Below, piece by piece: positions 1-6,992 of a stretch of 17,017 nt of DNA (position 1 is the stretch's first letter; every line of letters begins with the position of its first letter). The stretch spans positions 55,274 to 72,290 of the forward strand of contig DLHY01000058.1 of NCBI GenBank assembly GCA_002483445.1, written 5' to 3'. This DNA comes from Blastocatellia bacterium UBA7656. Its GTDB lineage: Bacteria; Acidobacteriota; Blastocatellia; UBA7656. The translations under genes were made by a program, and so were the position numbers. The notes below the pieces were generated by a model. That model was not told the origin of the DNA and did no database searches. It was given only the letters and a program-made list of their open reading frames with translations.

Positions 1-241
1 TGAGGTAGGAGGTTGCCAGATCAAGGCGGAAATCGGCTATAGCTGTAGATGCCTCAGTCGCAGATAAGCTTCCGCCTCGCGCTCTGCGGGTGATGGCTGA
101 CACCACCTCCACGCCGGTTATCACTGCCACATAAACATAGTTGCCAGTTGCCGGGTTGGCGATGGCATTGGCCCAGGCTGTGCCTGCTTCACTTACATGG
201 CGTTTTACCACTGCGCTGCTGTCGAAAAAATAGACATTCAC
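1..241 (-). CDS. vapC: VapC-family PIN-domain toxin (3' end cut by window)
   Basis: Only the first 80 residues are in the window. They read as the N-terminal half of a PIN-domain ribonuclease, the toxin of a type II toxin-antitoxin pair. The opening strand YFFDSSAVVKRH carries the first metal-binding Asp (D7), followed by the usual Ser-Ser/Val-Lys pattern. E45 in ITGVEVVSAI fits the second acidic active-site position. The start is a GTG at 241, directly abutting the TAG stop (244-242) of the antitoxin gene, so translation is probably coupled. An ATG two codons further in is in another frame and hits a stop quickly, which supports the GTG. PIN toxins usually cleave RNA, often tRNA or rRNA; the target here is unknown. 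The later acidic residues cannot be checked because the gene runs off the window. Confidence 0.85.
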   Translation of the reverse strand, partial: MNVYFFDSSAVVKRHVSEAGTAWANAIANPATGNYVYVAVITGVEVVSAITRRARGGSLSATEASTAIADFRLDLATSYL

Positions 242-508
242 CTATCGCCGCTCCTCGATGATCGTTTCAGAAACAGGCTTGCCCTTTACCTCGACCGGCT
301 TTCGATTTTCGTATGGAGTGAAGTCCGTTATTCGAGGAGGGATATGACTGATCACTCCCGCCTCAAGCAGCCGTTGCGCCAGCAAATCTTCAGGCGACAC
401 GGATTGCCCGCCAACCAGCGAGTCGACCAATTCTTTCACTCGTCGCAGATGATCAGGCGGCAACGCTTTTATTTCCTCTATCACTTTTTCAAGATTCGCG
501 CTCGACAT
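242..508 (-). CDS. Antitoxin of the VapBC-like pair
   Basis: An 88-residue protein directly upstream of the PIN toxin, with zero intergenic bases. The N-terminal part (about residues 1-33) is a charged helix with the LPPDHLRRVKELVDSL pattern, resembling small antitoxins that pair with PIN toxins. The C-terminus ends in KPVSETIIEERR, which I would expect to be the toxin-binding tail, although this is inferred from position. A longer reading frame extends upstream to 637, but it runs into the end of the neighbouring NrfD-fusion gene. The ATG at 508 has a GAGGT ribosome-binding site just upstream and gives a typical antitoxin size. The protein should neutralise the toxin and may autoregulate the operon. 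No recognisable DNA-binding fold (ribbon-helix-helix or AbrB) is obvious, so the family name is left open. Confidence 0.8.
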   Translation of the reverse strand: MSSANLEKVIEEIKALPPDHLRRVKELVDSLVGGQSVSPEDLLAQRLLEAGVISHIPPRITDFTPYENRKPVEVKGKPVSETIIEERR

Positions 509-566
509 AGTTACCTCGCTTTCTATATATCCAATTCTACTTCTATCGCCTGCGGCTTTCGAGTCG

Positions 567-2102
567 CTAACTGAGCGGCACTGCCTGACCCGCCTGAACC
601 CAGACGTGTTCCCATAAGAGCAGTCCCGCGAGCGCAAGTATCGCCGTTAGAGCCGCGACCCAACCCACAGCCGCGCCCGTCACGAGCAGTATGATCGGAA
701 GCGCGACGCCTGCCGCCACCGCTCCGCCCCAGAACGTTTTACTGAATACCCCCTTAGTGATGAGCAGGGCCGCGCGCTTTTTATCCGGGTGATCTTCGGG
801 CGCGAATACTTCTCCCGCCATCAACACTCCATGCGCGACCAGTGAGCCGATCAGTTCATAACGCAAAAAGAGGAAACTCGCTTCGGCAGGTCTGATTCCT
901 GTTATTAGAGAATCGATAGCAGCATAAAGCATCAACGCCGCCGCCCCGGCTGCCATTGCCTGCGCCAGCAGGTGAAATGGGGTGAGCATACTGTGCCAGA
1001 ACACTCGCCCGCGAGCCTGACGAAACAGGAACGCAGAATAAATCGCTGACAACACGGCTAATACTGCGCCCACCCATCGCACTGGAATTTCCAGAGGCGC
1101 GAGATCGAAATAAGGCAAAGCGATTTGCGCAGTGATGAGCGCGCCGAATGCTGCGAGTATGTATCCGCCTAAAACGAGCCACGATTTCCACTGCGGGCGA
1201 AATAGTATGCTCAAAAATCTTTCGGGTCGCTTGAGGTCGAACACCAGAAGCGCGAGAGTTGCCACAAGAAACACCATCGAAAGCGCGGGCGCAACATCTT
1301 CCAGCAGCCAGTCGAATCGCGCGAACCCAAGCCCAAGCCCTATAGCCGACATCAGAAAAACGCCCGCTGAAATCGATTTCGTCCACAGATAGGCCGACAC
1401 TTTCCAGCCCCACGGCCTTTCGTGCGAGACATCGTAAGTCGTCCGCGCTTTCGCCTCGGCTTCAGTCATCGCTTGCACGTAATCAAACACCGGATCAGAA
1501 GGGCGCTCGGCCCATAGGTATCCGTCTGAGTGCGTCTGCTCGGAAGGTATGAGCGCGGAAGGATTGGCTTCGATGTAGTAAAGCTTGGGCCGTGTTCGGG
1601 CTTCAGGTTTTCGCACGAGGGTTTCTTCGGAAGCGATAAGGCGCGAAATCCTCGAATCCTCGTCATCCATATCGCCCGAAACGATTGCCTGAACCGGGCA
1701 GACTATCACGCAGGCAGGCTCTATCTGGGCTTCGATGCGATGCGCGCAGAAGTTGCACTTTTCGGCGGTGTTGGTATCAGGGTTGATGTAGAGCGCGTCG
1801 TAGGGACAGGCCTGCATACAGGATTTGCATCCGATGCAGCGGTCGCCGTTGAAATCGACTATGCCGTCGTCACGTTTGTAGAGCGCGGTGACGGGGCAGA
1901 TAGTCACGCAGGGCGCGTCTTCGCAGTGGTTGCATCGAAGCACGGAAAAAAATCGGCGAGTCGCAGGGTACTCGCCTCGTTCGATGTATTTGACCCAGGT
2001 GCGAAACGAGCCGACCGGGACTTCGTGTTCCGATTTACAGGCTACGGTGCAGGCGTGACAACCTATACATTTGCGATGATCGATCAGGAATCCGTATTTC
2101 AT
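567..2102 (-). CDS. Fused 4Fe-4S ferredoxin / NrfD-type membrane quinone-interacting subunit
   Basis: A 511-residue fusion of the electron-transfer and membrane-anchor subunits of a complex iron-sulfur molybdoenzyme. Residues 1-190 are a DmsB/PsrB-like ferredoxin with sixteen cysteines in four clusters: C12/15/18/22, C57/60/65/69, C89/92/95/99 and C116/119/131/135. That is enough for four 4Fe-4S centres. Residues 243-499 form about eight membrane helices of the NrfD/PsrC family. They begin with WTKSISAGVF and include the conserved loop LKRPERF...RPQWKSW at 290-308. Such proteins exchange electrons between a quinone pool and a soluble redox partner. No signal peptide precedes the ferredoxin, and no molybdopterin catalytic subunit is adjacent: the gene upstream is an unrelated secreted protein and a toxin-antitoxin pair follows. 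The ATG lacks a Shine-Dalgarno sequence because a 7-bp tandem array occupies the leader. The partner and substrate are unknown. Confidence 0.9.
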   Translation of the reverse strand: MKYGFLIDHRKCIGCHACTVACKSEHEVPVGSFRTWVKYIERGEYPATRRFFSVLRCNHCEDAPCVTICPVTALYKRDDGIVDFNGDRCIGCKSCMQACPYDALYINPDTNTAEKCNFCAHRIEAQIEPACVIVCPVQAIVSGDMDDEDSRISRLIASEETLVRKPEARTRPKLYYIEANPSALIPSEQTHSDGYLWAERPSDPVFDYVQAMTEAEAKARTTYDVSHERPWGWKVSAYLWTKSISAGVFLMSAIGLGLGFARFDWLLEDVAPALSMVFLVATLALLVFDLKRPERFLSILFRPQWKSWLVLGGYILAAFGALITAQIALPYFDLAPLEIPVRWVGAVLAVLSAIYSAFLFRQARGRVFWHSMLTPFHLLAQAMAAGAAALMLYAAIDSLITGIRPAEASFLFLRYELIGSLVAHGVLMAGEVFAPEDHPDKKRAALLITKGVFSKTFWGGAVAAGVALPIILLVTGAAVGWVAALTAILALAGLLLWEHVWVQAGQAVPLS

Positions 2103-2108
2103 GAAAAA

Positions 2109-2141
2109 GTCTGGAGTCTGGAGTCTGGAGTCTGGAGTCTG
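2109..2141. repeat. 7-bp tandem array (GTCTGGA)n in the leader of the NrfD fusion
   Basis: Four perfect copies of GTCTGGA plus a five-base partial copy on the plus strand. The array lies between a TATAAT box and the start codon of the NrfD-fusion gene, with only six bases between array and ATG. It replaces the usual Shine-Dalgarno region. No inverted partner array was found close by. Confidence 0.9.
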
Positions 2142-2143
2142 AA

Positions 2144-2149
2144 ATTATA
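2144..2149 (-). promoter_or_regulatory. Candidate -10 box of the NrfD-fusion gene
   Basis: The minus strand reads TATAAT, a perfect sigma-70 -10 hexamer, about 42 bases before the start codon. At the matching -35 distance only GCGCAA is present, so a -35 box is weak or absent. Transcription would begin near 2137, at the edge of the 7-bp array, making the array part of the leader RNA. Confidence 0.35.
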
Positions 2150-2195
2150 CTGCCAACGGGCATAATTTGCGCTTTTGGCAACGAGGCTAAAATCC

Positions 2196-2251
2196 TACAA
2201 CAGGCTGCCAGCCTGTTGTGAAACGCGGCAACAGGCTGCCAGCCTGTTGTA
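2196..2251. repeat. REPIN-like element, family A: two identical 21-bp hairpins
   Basis: Two copies (2198-2218 and 2229-2249) of a perfect palindrome made of arms CAACAGGCTG and CAGCCTGTTG around a central C. They are separated by ten bases. The outer edges are TA...TA in inverted symmetry, so the unit looks like a paired-hairpin element. The same 21-bp palindrome recurs at 12132-12152. No transposase (RAYT) gene is present in the window. Confidence 0.85.
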
Positions 2252-2296
2252 CGACTACGACCCACGAAAGCGCAGTTTATGACCGTGCTGAATATA

Positions 2297-2340
2297 GAAG
2301 TCAGAAGTCAGAATGAAACAACTGGCCTCTGACCCCTGAC
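2297..2340. repeat. Inverted pair of short 7-bp arrays
   Basis: The left arm has two copies of GAAGTCA (2297-2310). The right arm reads CTCTGAC CCCTGAC (2327-2340). The right arm reversed matches GTCAG in the same 7-bp spacing, so the two arms can pair imperfectly around a 16-base spacer. The units are degenerate, so this is less certain than the other arrays. Confidence 0.55.
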
Positions 2341-2418
2341 CACTGCTTTTGGCTCCTATCTTTGATTATCTTGGGGCATCGTCATTGACGACCGGAACAA
2401 TACTCGAAAAATTAAACT

Positions 2419-3072
2419 TCAGCGATTCGTCGGCACCGATACATTCATCGCGCTCAGGATTCTGTCCGCGACATCCTCGCCCGCCTGACGGATGGAATAC
2501 TCTATTGGAACATAGCTGCCGGGAACAGGCATCGGCCCGACCCCGCCCTGTTGATAAGGTCGCTGGTAAACGCGCCCGCCCGTTTTGCTTTTTCCTGTGA
2601 CTGGTTCGTAAAGAGCAAAGTCTACATAGAACGAATCATAGTCTCGCTGCCGGGTGTTGCTGCGATCATAGCGCGAGGTGAAATGCAATTCCATCCACAC
2701 GACATATATTTTCGATGAGTTTTTGGCATAATCGCTGGCCTCTTTGCGATTCCTGTCTTCCCCGGAGACATCGACCTCCAACCCCTGAGCTTTTGCCAGT
2801 TTGTCAATGCAGGCTTTCATCAGCGTGCCGGAGAATATAATTTCGTCGCCGACTCCGAAAACATTTTTGGCCACCATTACCGGAGTGCGGGGCGCTTCAG
2901 GCTTTGATGGTTTAACTTCAGGCTCAGGTTCTGAAGGAGGCTGAACCGGAGCGGGCGGATCGTTCTTTTTCGGCGGGCGGCGGCCCGATTGAGCCTCCGC
3001 GACTGCGCATAGAATGCAAAAGACAAACGCGATTATGCTCGCTCTCCGAGCGAACTGAAAAAAGCTTCGCAT
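2419..3072 (-). CDS. Secreted protein of unknown function with proline-rich linker
   Basis: A 217-residue protein that I do not recognise. Residues 1-27 are a clear Sec signal peptide: basic start, hydrophobic stretch IIAFVFCILCAV, and an AEA cleavage site. Residues 31-65 are a low-complexity Pro/Lys/Glu linker. The rest (about 66-217) is a single domain with mixed strands and helices, containing two Tyr/Arg/Asp-rich segments (SRYDRSN, RQRDYDSFY). It ends in a short helix that includes AGEDVADRI. There is no lipobox and no further membrane helix, so it is probably periplasmic or outer-membrane associated. The mixed fold could be distantly CsgG/LpoB-like, but that is a guess. The start is firm: a GAGGAGGT ribosome-binding site lies just upstream of the ATG at 3072. 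It stands alone, separated from its neighbours by repeats. Confidence 0.85.
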   Translation of the reverse strand: MRSFFQFARRASIIAFVFCILCAVAEAQSGRRPPKKNDPPAPVQPPSEPEPEVKPSKPEAPRTPVMVAKNVFGVGDEIIFSGTLMKACIDKLAKAQGLEVDVSGEDRNRKEASDYAKNSSKIYVVWMELHFTSRYDRSNTRQRDYDSFYVDFALYEPVTGKSKTGGRVYQRPYQQGGVGPMPVPGSYVPIEYSIRQAGEDVADRILSAMNVSVPTNR

Positions 3073-3090
3073 GACAAGACCTCCTCGAAA

Positions 3091-3220
3091 CAGTTTTCAG
3101 TTTTCAGTTTTCAGTCGCCGTGTTCTGATTTCTGTTTCCCAGGAAATCTTTAATGTCATCTTTGACGGCACCCCTGAAAGAATGAAAAGCTGGAAACTGG
3201 AAACTGGAAACTGGAAACTG
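3091..3220. repeat. Inverted element with 7-bp tandem arms (CAGTTTT / CTGGAAA)
   Basis: The left arm is three copies of CAGTTTT plus CAGT (3091-3115). The right arm is four copies of CTGGAAA plus CTG (3190-3220). Reversed, the right arm reads CAGTTTC repeats, matching the left arm at six of seven bases per unit. The arms enclose about 74 bases of unique sequence. The element fills nearly the whole gap between cysteine dioxygenase and the secreted-protein gene. Confidence 0.85.
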
Positions 3221-3221
3221 A

Positions 3222-3800
3222 TCAGATGCCTGCGCCGCTCGCGAAATATCCTTCGCGCCAGCGGGCCACCTTCGAACTGCGAGGGCTGTACTTGTTCAAA
3301 ACTGTAAGCGGCGGCGCGTAACAGTGAAGAGTCACAAGATCGCGTCCCTGCGGTTGAAGGTTGAGCAGTTGATGAATGTCAGGTACATCCGCGCCGGTGA
3401 TCGCGCCCGGCCCCCAGCGATGCGTGTCGTAAGGGCGGACGTGACCCTGCGGCTGTCGATGAAACATAGTTTCCGTGAGCAGTCCTTCATAAACCAGAAT
3501 CACTCCGACCGATCCGCCGTGATCGTGTATGGGCGTGCGCTGTCCCGACCGCCAGCAAAGCACGAGCATTTCGGCAAACTCGCCGCGGGCGACGAGATTG
3601 CGCGCGTACTTGCGCGAGTTGAACAATCGATATTCGTCGTAGTCACGCTGACGAAGAACGAGCTTTGAAAACCACTCTTTGATCTGATCTAGCGTGGGAG
3701 TTTCTTTGAGTGCGTTTATGATCTGGGTAAGCTCGCCAAGCGTTAGCTCTGAAACTGTGGACTGGGGCGCGTAAACGGTGTTCGTATAGCTTACTCGCAT
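3222..3800 (-). CDS. cdo: Cysteine dioxygenase, type I
   Basis: A 192-residue cupin enzyme that oxidises cysteine to cysteine sulfinate in the cytoplasm, using non-haem iron and O2. The three iron-binding histidines are visible: H92 and H94 in PIHDHGGS, and H143 in DIHQLLN. The second-shell pair H159/Y161 lies in TLHCYAPP. R67 in YARNLV fits the substrate-carboxylate arginine. Gly99 stands where mammalian enzymes carry the cysteine that crosslinks to tyrosine, as usual in bacterial forms. The open frame extends to 4103, but the extra residues overlap hicA and do not resemble the family. I chose the ATG at 3800, preceded by a weak GGAAAA and a good promoter. No sulfinate transaminase or taurine gene is adjacent, so the pathway context is not visible. 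Confidence 0.92.
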   Translation of the reverse strand: MRVSYTNTVYAPQSTVSELTLGELTQIINALKETPTLDQIKEWFSKLVLRQRDYDEYRLFNSRKYARNLVARGEFAEMLVLCWRSGQRTPIHDHGGSVGVILVYEGLLTETMFHRQPQGHVRPYDTHRWGPGAITGADVPDIHQLLNLQPQGRDLVTLHCYAPPLTVLNKYSPRSSKVARWREGYFASGAGI

Positions 3801-3876
3801 AGCTTTTCCATTTGTGACGAGAGGTGATTCATGTCCGACCTTAGGGAATTCGTGCTGGCCTCGGCAGCGAAGTTCT

Positions 3877-3904
3877 AGTCTACTCGTCGCCAAGTTGTTG
3901 TCAA
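3877..3904 (-). promoter_or_regulatory. Candidate sigma-70 promoter of cysteine dioxygenase
   Basis: On the minus strand a perfect TTGACA (3904-3899) is followed after 16 bases by TAGACT (3882-3877), four of six matches to TATAAT. Transcription would start about 70 bases before the ATG at 3800. This supports the shorter start chosen for that gene and separates it from hicBA. Confidence 0.45.
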
Positions 3905-3960
3905 GCAGAGGTCGCGAGGTCGCGAGGTTTTTGCTTCGAGTAAGAATATTCTGATCCTGC

Positions 3961-4146
3961 CTATGGACGCGGCACGCCGAGATCATCGCATATTTTGTGC
4001 GCCAGACTTTTCTTGAGCATTCTATGTCGCGGTATGGTCGAGAACGAGCCATTGGCAGGGTTTTTGTAGAGCGTATGCTTTGCGCCTTCGCGCACAAACA
4101 CACATCTGTGAGCGTTGAGGTGCCGAATTAAATCCGCGCGCTTCAT
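3961..4146 (-). CDS. hicA: HicA-family mRNA interferase toxin
   Basis: A 61-residue toxin of the HicA (YcfA-like) family, a small double-stranded-RNA-binding-fold RNase that cleaves mRNA. The N-terminal helix begins KRADLIRHL. The catalytic histidine is H24 in REGAKHTLY; many homologues have GSH at this spot, so A22-K23 are variants. The C-terminal half, TIPRHRMLKKSLAHKICDDL, is the typical HicA end with the conserved IPRH and a closing helix. The ATG at 4146 directly follows the TAG stop of hicB with no gap, so translation should be coupled to the antitoxin gene. The antitoxin-first order is one of the two known arrangements. Confidence 0.92.
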   Translation of the reverse strand: MKRADLIRHLNAHRCVFVREGAKHTLYKNPANGSFSTIPRHRMLKKSLAHKICDDLGVPRP

Positions 4147-4383
4147 CTATGCGGCGTGCAAAGTCATGCTTTCGCGTTTGACCTTCGCGCCGGAAGAAAG
4201 GCGTTTTTCGGCTTCTTCACGATTGGCTTCAAGCAGCATTTGCACTGCGTCGAGAAGATTCTCGCGCACTTCCTCAATTGTTTCTCCCTGCGTATTGGCT
4301 CCAGGCAGTTCCGCTATGTAGCCGATGTATCCGCCTTCTTCCGCTTCTTCGTATATCGCCGTCAAAGTTATTTCTTTAATCAT
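4147..4383 (-). CDS. hicB: HicB-family antitoxin
   Basis: A 78-residue partner of the HicA toxin. It has the partial RNase-H-like fold of the family: strand ITLTAIYEEAEEGGYIGYI, then ELPGANTQGETIEEVRENLLDAV, where the G-x-T/E-E-A/V pattern is characteristic. It is shorter than HicB proteins that carry an added DNA-binding domain: after residue 65 there is only a basic tail (KVKRESMTLHAA). Autoregulation through a helix-turn-helix is therefore not obvious. The reading frame opens further upstream to 4452, but the ATG at 4383 has a GAGGG ribosome-binding site at good distance and gives the normal family length. It lies 114 bases after the clpC stop on the same strand. Confidence 0.92.
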   Translation of the reverse strand: MIKEITLTAIYEEAEEGGYIGYIAELPGANTQGETIEEVRENLLDAVQMLLEANREEAEKRLSSGAKVKRESMTLHAA

Positions 4384-4497
4384 AATCCCTCTAAAGCCAA
4401 TTGAGATGATCCCCAGGAGTGAGGCGAAATCAAGAACGGCCAGGACGGTCACCGCCTGCGGGCCTTCGATGAATTTGTATTTGGGCTGGAGCGTTTT

Positions 4498-6942
4498 TTA
4501 TTGCTGAACCAGCAGCGCGTCTCCCAACTCTTCAAGCTCAAGCGGGCGATAGCCGAGCGCGTGGCCGTCGAGGAAAACTTCTATCAACGATGCCTCGCTG
4601 AAGCGACCTTCTATGAGAGCTTCGGAGAGCGGGTCTTCGACATATTTCTGCAAGGCTCTGCGGAGCGGGCGCGCGCCGTAGCTTCGATCCTGACAAGTCT
4701 GCTCGACTACCCAGCGGCGGGCTTCTTCCGTCATCTGCACCTGAAGTCGACGACGAATGAGCGTCCGGTTAAGCTCGTTGATGAGAATGCCGACGATCTG
4801 GAAAAGGTCATCGTCGGTGAGCGGCTCGAATACGATTATCTCATCGAGCCGATTGATGAATTCGGGATTGAAAGTCTGCTTGACAGCCTGCATCACTCCC
4901 TCTTCGACCGTCGCCTGCTGCGCGCGATTGGATGCCTGAAATCCGACGTGGCCGCGCTTCTGAATGAATCGCGCGCCGATGTTGGAGGTCATAATCAGGA
5001 TGACGTTTTTGAAATCCACACTGTTGCCGAGCGAATCCGTAAGCGCGCCGTCTTCCAGAACCTGAAGCAGAATGTTGAACAGGTCGGGATGCGCTTTTTC
5101 TATCTCGTCGAGCAGAAGAACGGAGTAAGGATTGCGCCTGATCTTTTCAGTCAACTGGCCGCCTTCTTCGTGGCCGATGTAACCGGGCGGGCTTCCTATG
5201 AGCTTCGACACCGCATGTTTTTCCATGTACTCCGACATGTCGAAACGAATCAGAGCGCGGTCGCTTCCGAATAAAAACTCGGCCAGAGAACGCGCCACCT
5301 CAGTTTTGCCCACGCCCGTCGGCCCCAGAAACAGAAATGATCCGACAGGGCGATTGGGATTCTTCAGCCCCGCGCGCGAGCGACGAATCGCCCGCGACAA
5401 TGCGGATATCGCTCGATCCTGACTGATGATGCGGTTGTGAAGTTCCAACTCGATGCGAAGCAGCTTCTGATTCTCTTCTTCCTTGAGCGAAGTGATGGGA
5501 ATACCCGTCCATCTCGATATGACTTCTTCGATGTCGTCGCGCGTCACAACCGGCAGCGGCGCATCTACGAGGTTGTGCAAAAGGCGAAGCGATTCCAAAC
5601 GATCAATCTCTTCCTCGCGGCGTTGTTTGAATATCTTGGCCTGCTCGTAGTTGCGCTCATAAGTCGCGCGCTCGAAGTTAGCCGTGTGGCGGCGCAATCT
5701 GCGTTCGCTTTCGAGAATTTCTTCGGGGAGATTCGCTTCCCTGAGCTTAACTCGCGCGCCCGCTTCATCGACTATGTCGATAGCCTTGTCGGGAAGGAAA
5801 CGATCAGGAATGTATCGCTGAGATTGAAACACTGATGATTCCAGGGCGTCGAGCGTGTATCGCACCTGATGAAAAATCTCGTAGCGATCCTTGACGCCGT
5901 GAAGAATCTTGATCGTCTCGTCTTCCGTAGGCGGCGGCACTTTGATCGATTGAAAACGGCGTTCGAGCGAGCGGTCTTTTTCGATAGTCTTGCGGAACTC
6001 TGTCGGCGTGGTCGCGCCTATGCATTGAATCTCGCCGCGCGAGAGCGCCGGTTTCAAAATGTTGGCCGCGTCGAGCGATCCTTCCGCCGAGCCTGCGCCG
6101 ACGAGCGTATGAAGTTCGTCAATGAAAATTATGTAGTGCGGGTTTTCCATGAGTTCCCGCATGATGGTCTTGAGTCTCTCTTCGAACTGGCCGCGATACT
6201 TCGTTCCGGCTACGATCAACGAAAGATCGAGCGCGAGTATTCGCTTGTCGCGAAGGAAAGGCGGCACATCGCCCGTGACTATTCTTTGCGCAAGCCCCTC
6301 GACGATTGCAGTTTTGCCCACTCCCGGCTCGCCAATGAGAACAGGATTATTTTTCGTTCTGCGACATAGAATCTGAGTCAGTCGCTCGATCTCGGCTTCG
6401 CGACCGATCAACGGGTCAAGCTGATCGGCGAGCGCGGCTTCCGTCAGATCGCGGCTGAATTCGGCGAGGTGCGGAGCTTCCTTTTTGGCCGAGAGAGATC
6501 GCTCGTTGGCCTGCGAGCGCATGAGGTCTTCGCGAATCTGACTGAGCCTCAAGCCCCGATCATTGAGCAGGACTGCGGCGCGCGATTTTTCTTCGCGCAG
6601 AATGCCTAACAGTAAATGCTCAGTTCCAATATGACGATGATGGAATCGCTCGCTCTCGTCGGCGGCGAATTGCAGGACGCGCTTTGCTGCGGATGAAAGA
6701 GGGAGGTCTACGGTTTGATTGACCTGACGGTCGTGAAAGACAGCGTTCTTTTCGATCTCGCGGCGAATCGATTCGACCGTCGAGTGCGGGCTTCTAAAAA
6801 AACGTTGTGAAAGCTGCTTGTCCTCGCGCAGAAGGCCGAGCAGGATGTGCTCGACTTCGATTGCCTGCGCTCCAAGCTGGCTTGCTTCATACCTTGCGAA
6901 AAAAATTACGCGGCGCGCTTTCTCGGTATAACGGTCGAACAT
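4498..6942 (-). CDS. clpC: ClpC-type AAA+ unfoldase of the Clp protease
   Basis: An 814-residue Hsp100 ATPase that unfolds proteins and feeds them to ClpP in the cytoplasm. Residues 1-145 hold the two Clp-N repeats. The first AAA+ module has Walker A GEPGVGKT (204-211) and Walker B IIFIDE (271-276). Residues about 430-452 (NYEQAKIFKQRREEEID) are a UVR-type segment within a short middle domain, which marks ClpC rather than ClpB. The second module has Walker A GPTGVGKT (540-547), Walker B VLLLDE (608-613) and sensor-2 GAR (756-758). The tripeptide VGF (666-668) fits the ClpP-docking loop, so partnership with ClpP is expected. No clpP, mcsA or mcsB is adjacent. It follows lolD by 50 bases with no clear promoter between, so it is probably the last gene of the lysS-lolC-lolD run. 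Confidence 0.96.
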   Translation of the reverse strand: MFDRYTEKARRVIFFARYEASQLGAQAIEVEHILLGLLREDKQLSQRFFRSPHSTVESIRREIEKNAVFHDRQVNQTVDLPLSSAAKRVLQFAADESERFHHRHIGTEHLLLGILREEKSRAAVLLNDRGLRLSQIREDLMRSQANERSLSAKKEAPHLAEFSRDLTEAALADQLDPLIGREAEIERLTQILCRRTKNNPVLIGEPGVGKTAIVEGLAQRIVTGDVPPFLRDKRILALDLSLIVAGTKYRGQFEERLKTIMRELMENPHYIIFIDELHTLVGAGSAEGSLDAANILKPALSRGEIQCIGATTPTEFRKTIEKDRSLERRFQSIKVPPPTEDETIKILHGVKDRYEIFHQVRYTLDALESSVFQSQRYIPDRFLPDKAIDIVDEAGARVKLREANLPEEILESERRLRRHTANFERATYERNYEQAKIFKQRREEEIDRLESLRLLHNLVDAPLPVVTRDDIEEVISRWTGIPITSLKEEENQKLLRIELELHNRIISQDRAISALSRAIRRSRAGLKNPNRPVGSFLFLGPTGVGKTEVARSLAEFLFGSDRALIRFDMSEYMEKHAVSKLIGSPPGYIGHEEGGQLTEKIRRNPYSVLLLDEIEKAHPDLFNILLQVLEDGALTDSLGNSVDFKNVILIMTSNIGARFIQKRGHVGFQASNRAQQATVEEGVMQAVKQTFNPEFINRLDEIIVFEPLTDDDLFQIVGILINELNRTLIRRRLQVQMTEEARRWVVEQTCQDRSYGARPLRRALQKYVEDPLSEALIEGRFSEASLIEVFLDGHALGYRPLELEELGDALLVQQ

Positions 6943-6992
6943 AATGAGATTCCGCCAGAGTACTCCACTGAGTTAAGATACGCGGCAGCGCA

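Larger units (their letters stand above)
2103..2418. other. Repeat-rich intergenic region
   Basis: This 316-bp stretch separates the NrfD fusion from the secreted-protein gene (both minus strand). It holds no credible gene. It contains three different repeat structures in a row: a 7-bp tandem array (2109-2141), a paired-palindrome element (2196-2251) and an inverted pair of short 7-bp arrays (2297-2340). A TATAAT box for the NrfD fusion sits at 2144-2149. Small reading frames across it are translations of the repeats. Confidence 0.7.

Noticed and set aside
2035..2265. A 76-codon minus-strand frame containing TGWQPV-like residues.
   Set aside because: It is a translation of the family A palindrome, the tandem array and the start of the NrfD fusion in another frame.
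2103..3220. A CRISPR array suggested by the regular repeats.
   Set aside because: Units are only 7 bp or palindromes in pairs, with no regularly spaced unique spacers and no cas genes.
3801..4103. An N-terminal extension of about 100 residues on cysteine dioxygenase.
   Set aside because: It overlaps hicA, does not resemble the family, and crosses the likely promoter at 3877-3904; the ATG at 3800 gives normal length.
4501..5274. A 257-codon plus-strand frame opposite clpC.
   Set aside because: It is a shadow of the clpC coding sequence; the opposite strand has all AAA+ motifs.
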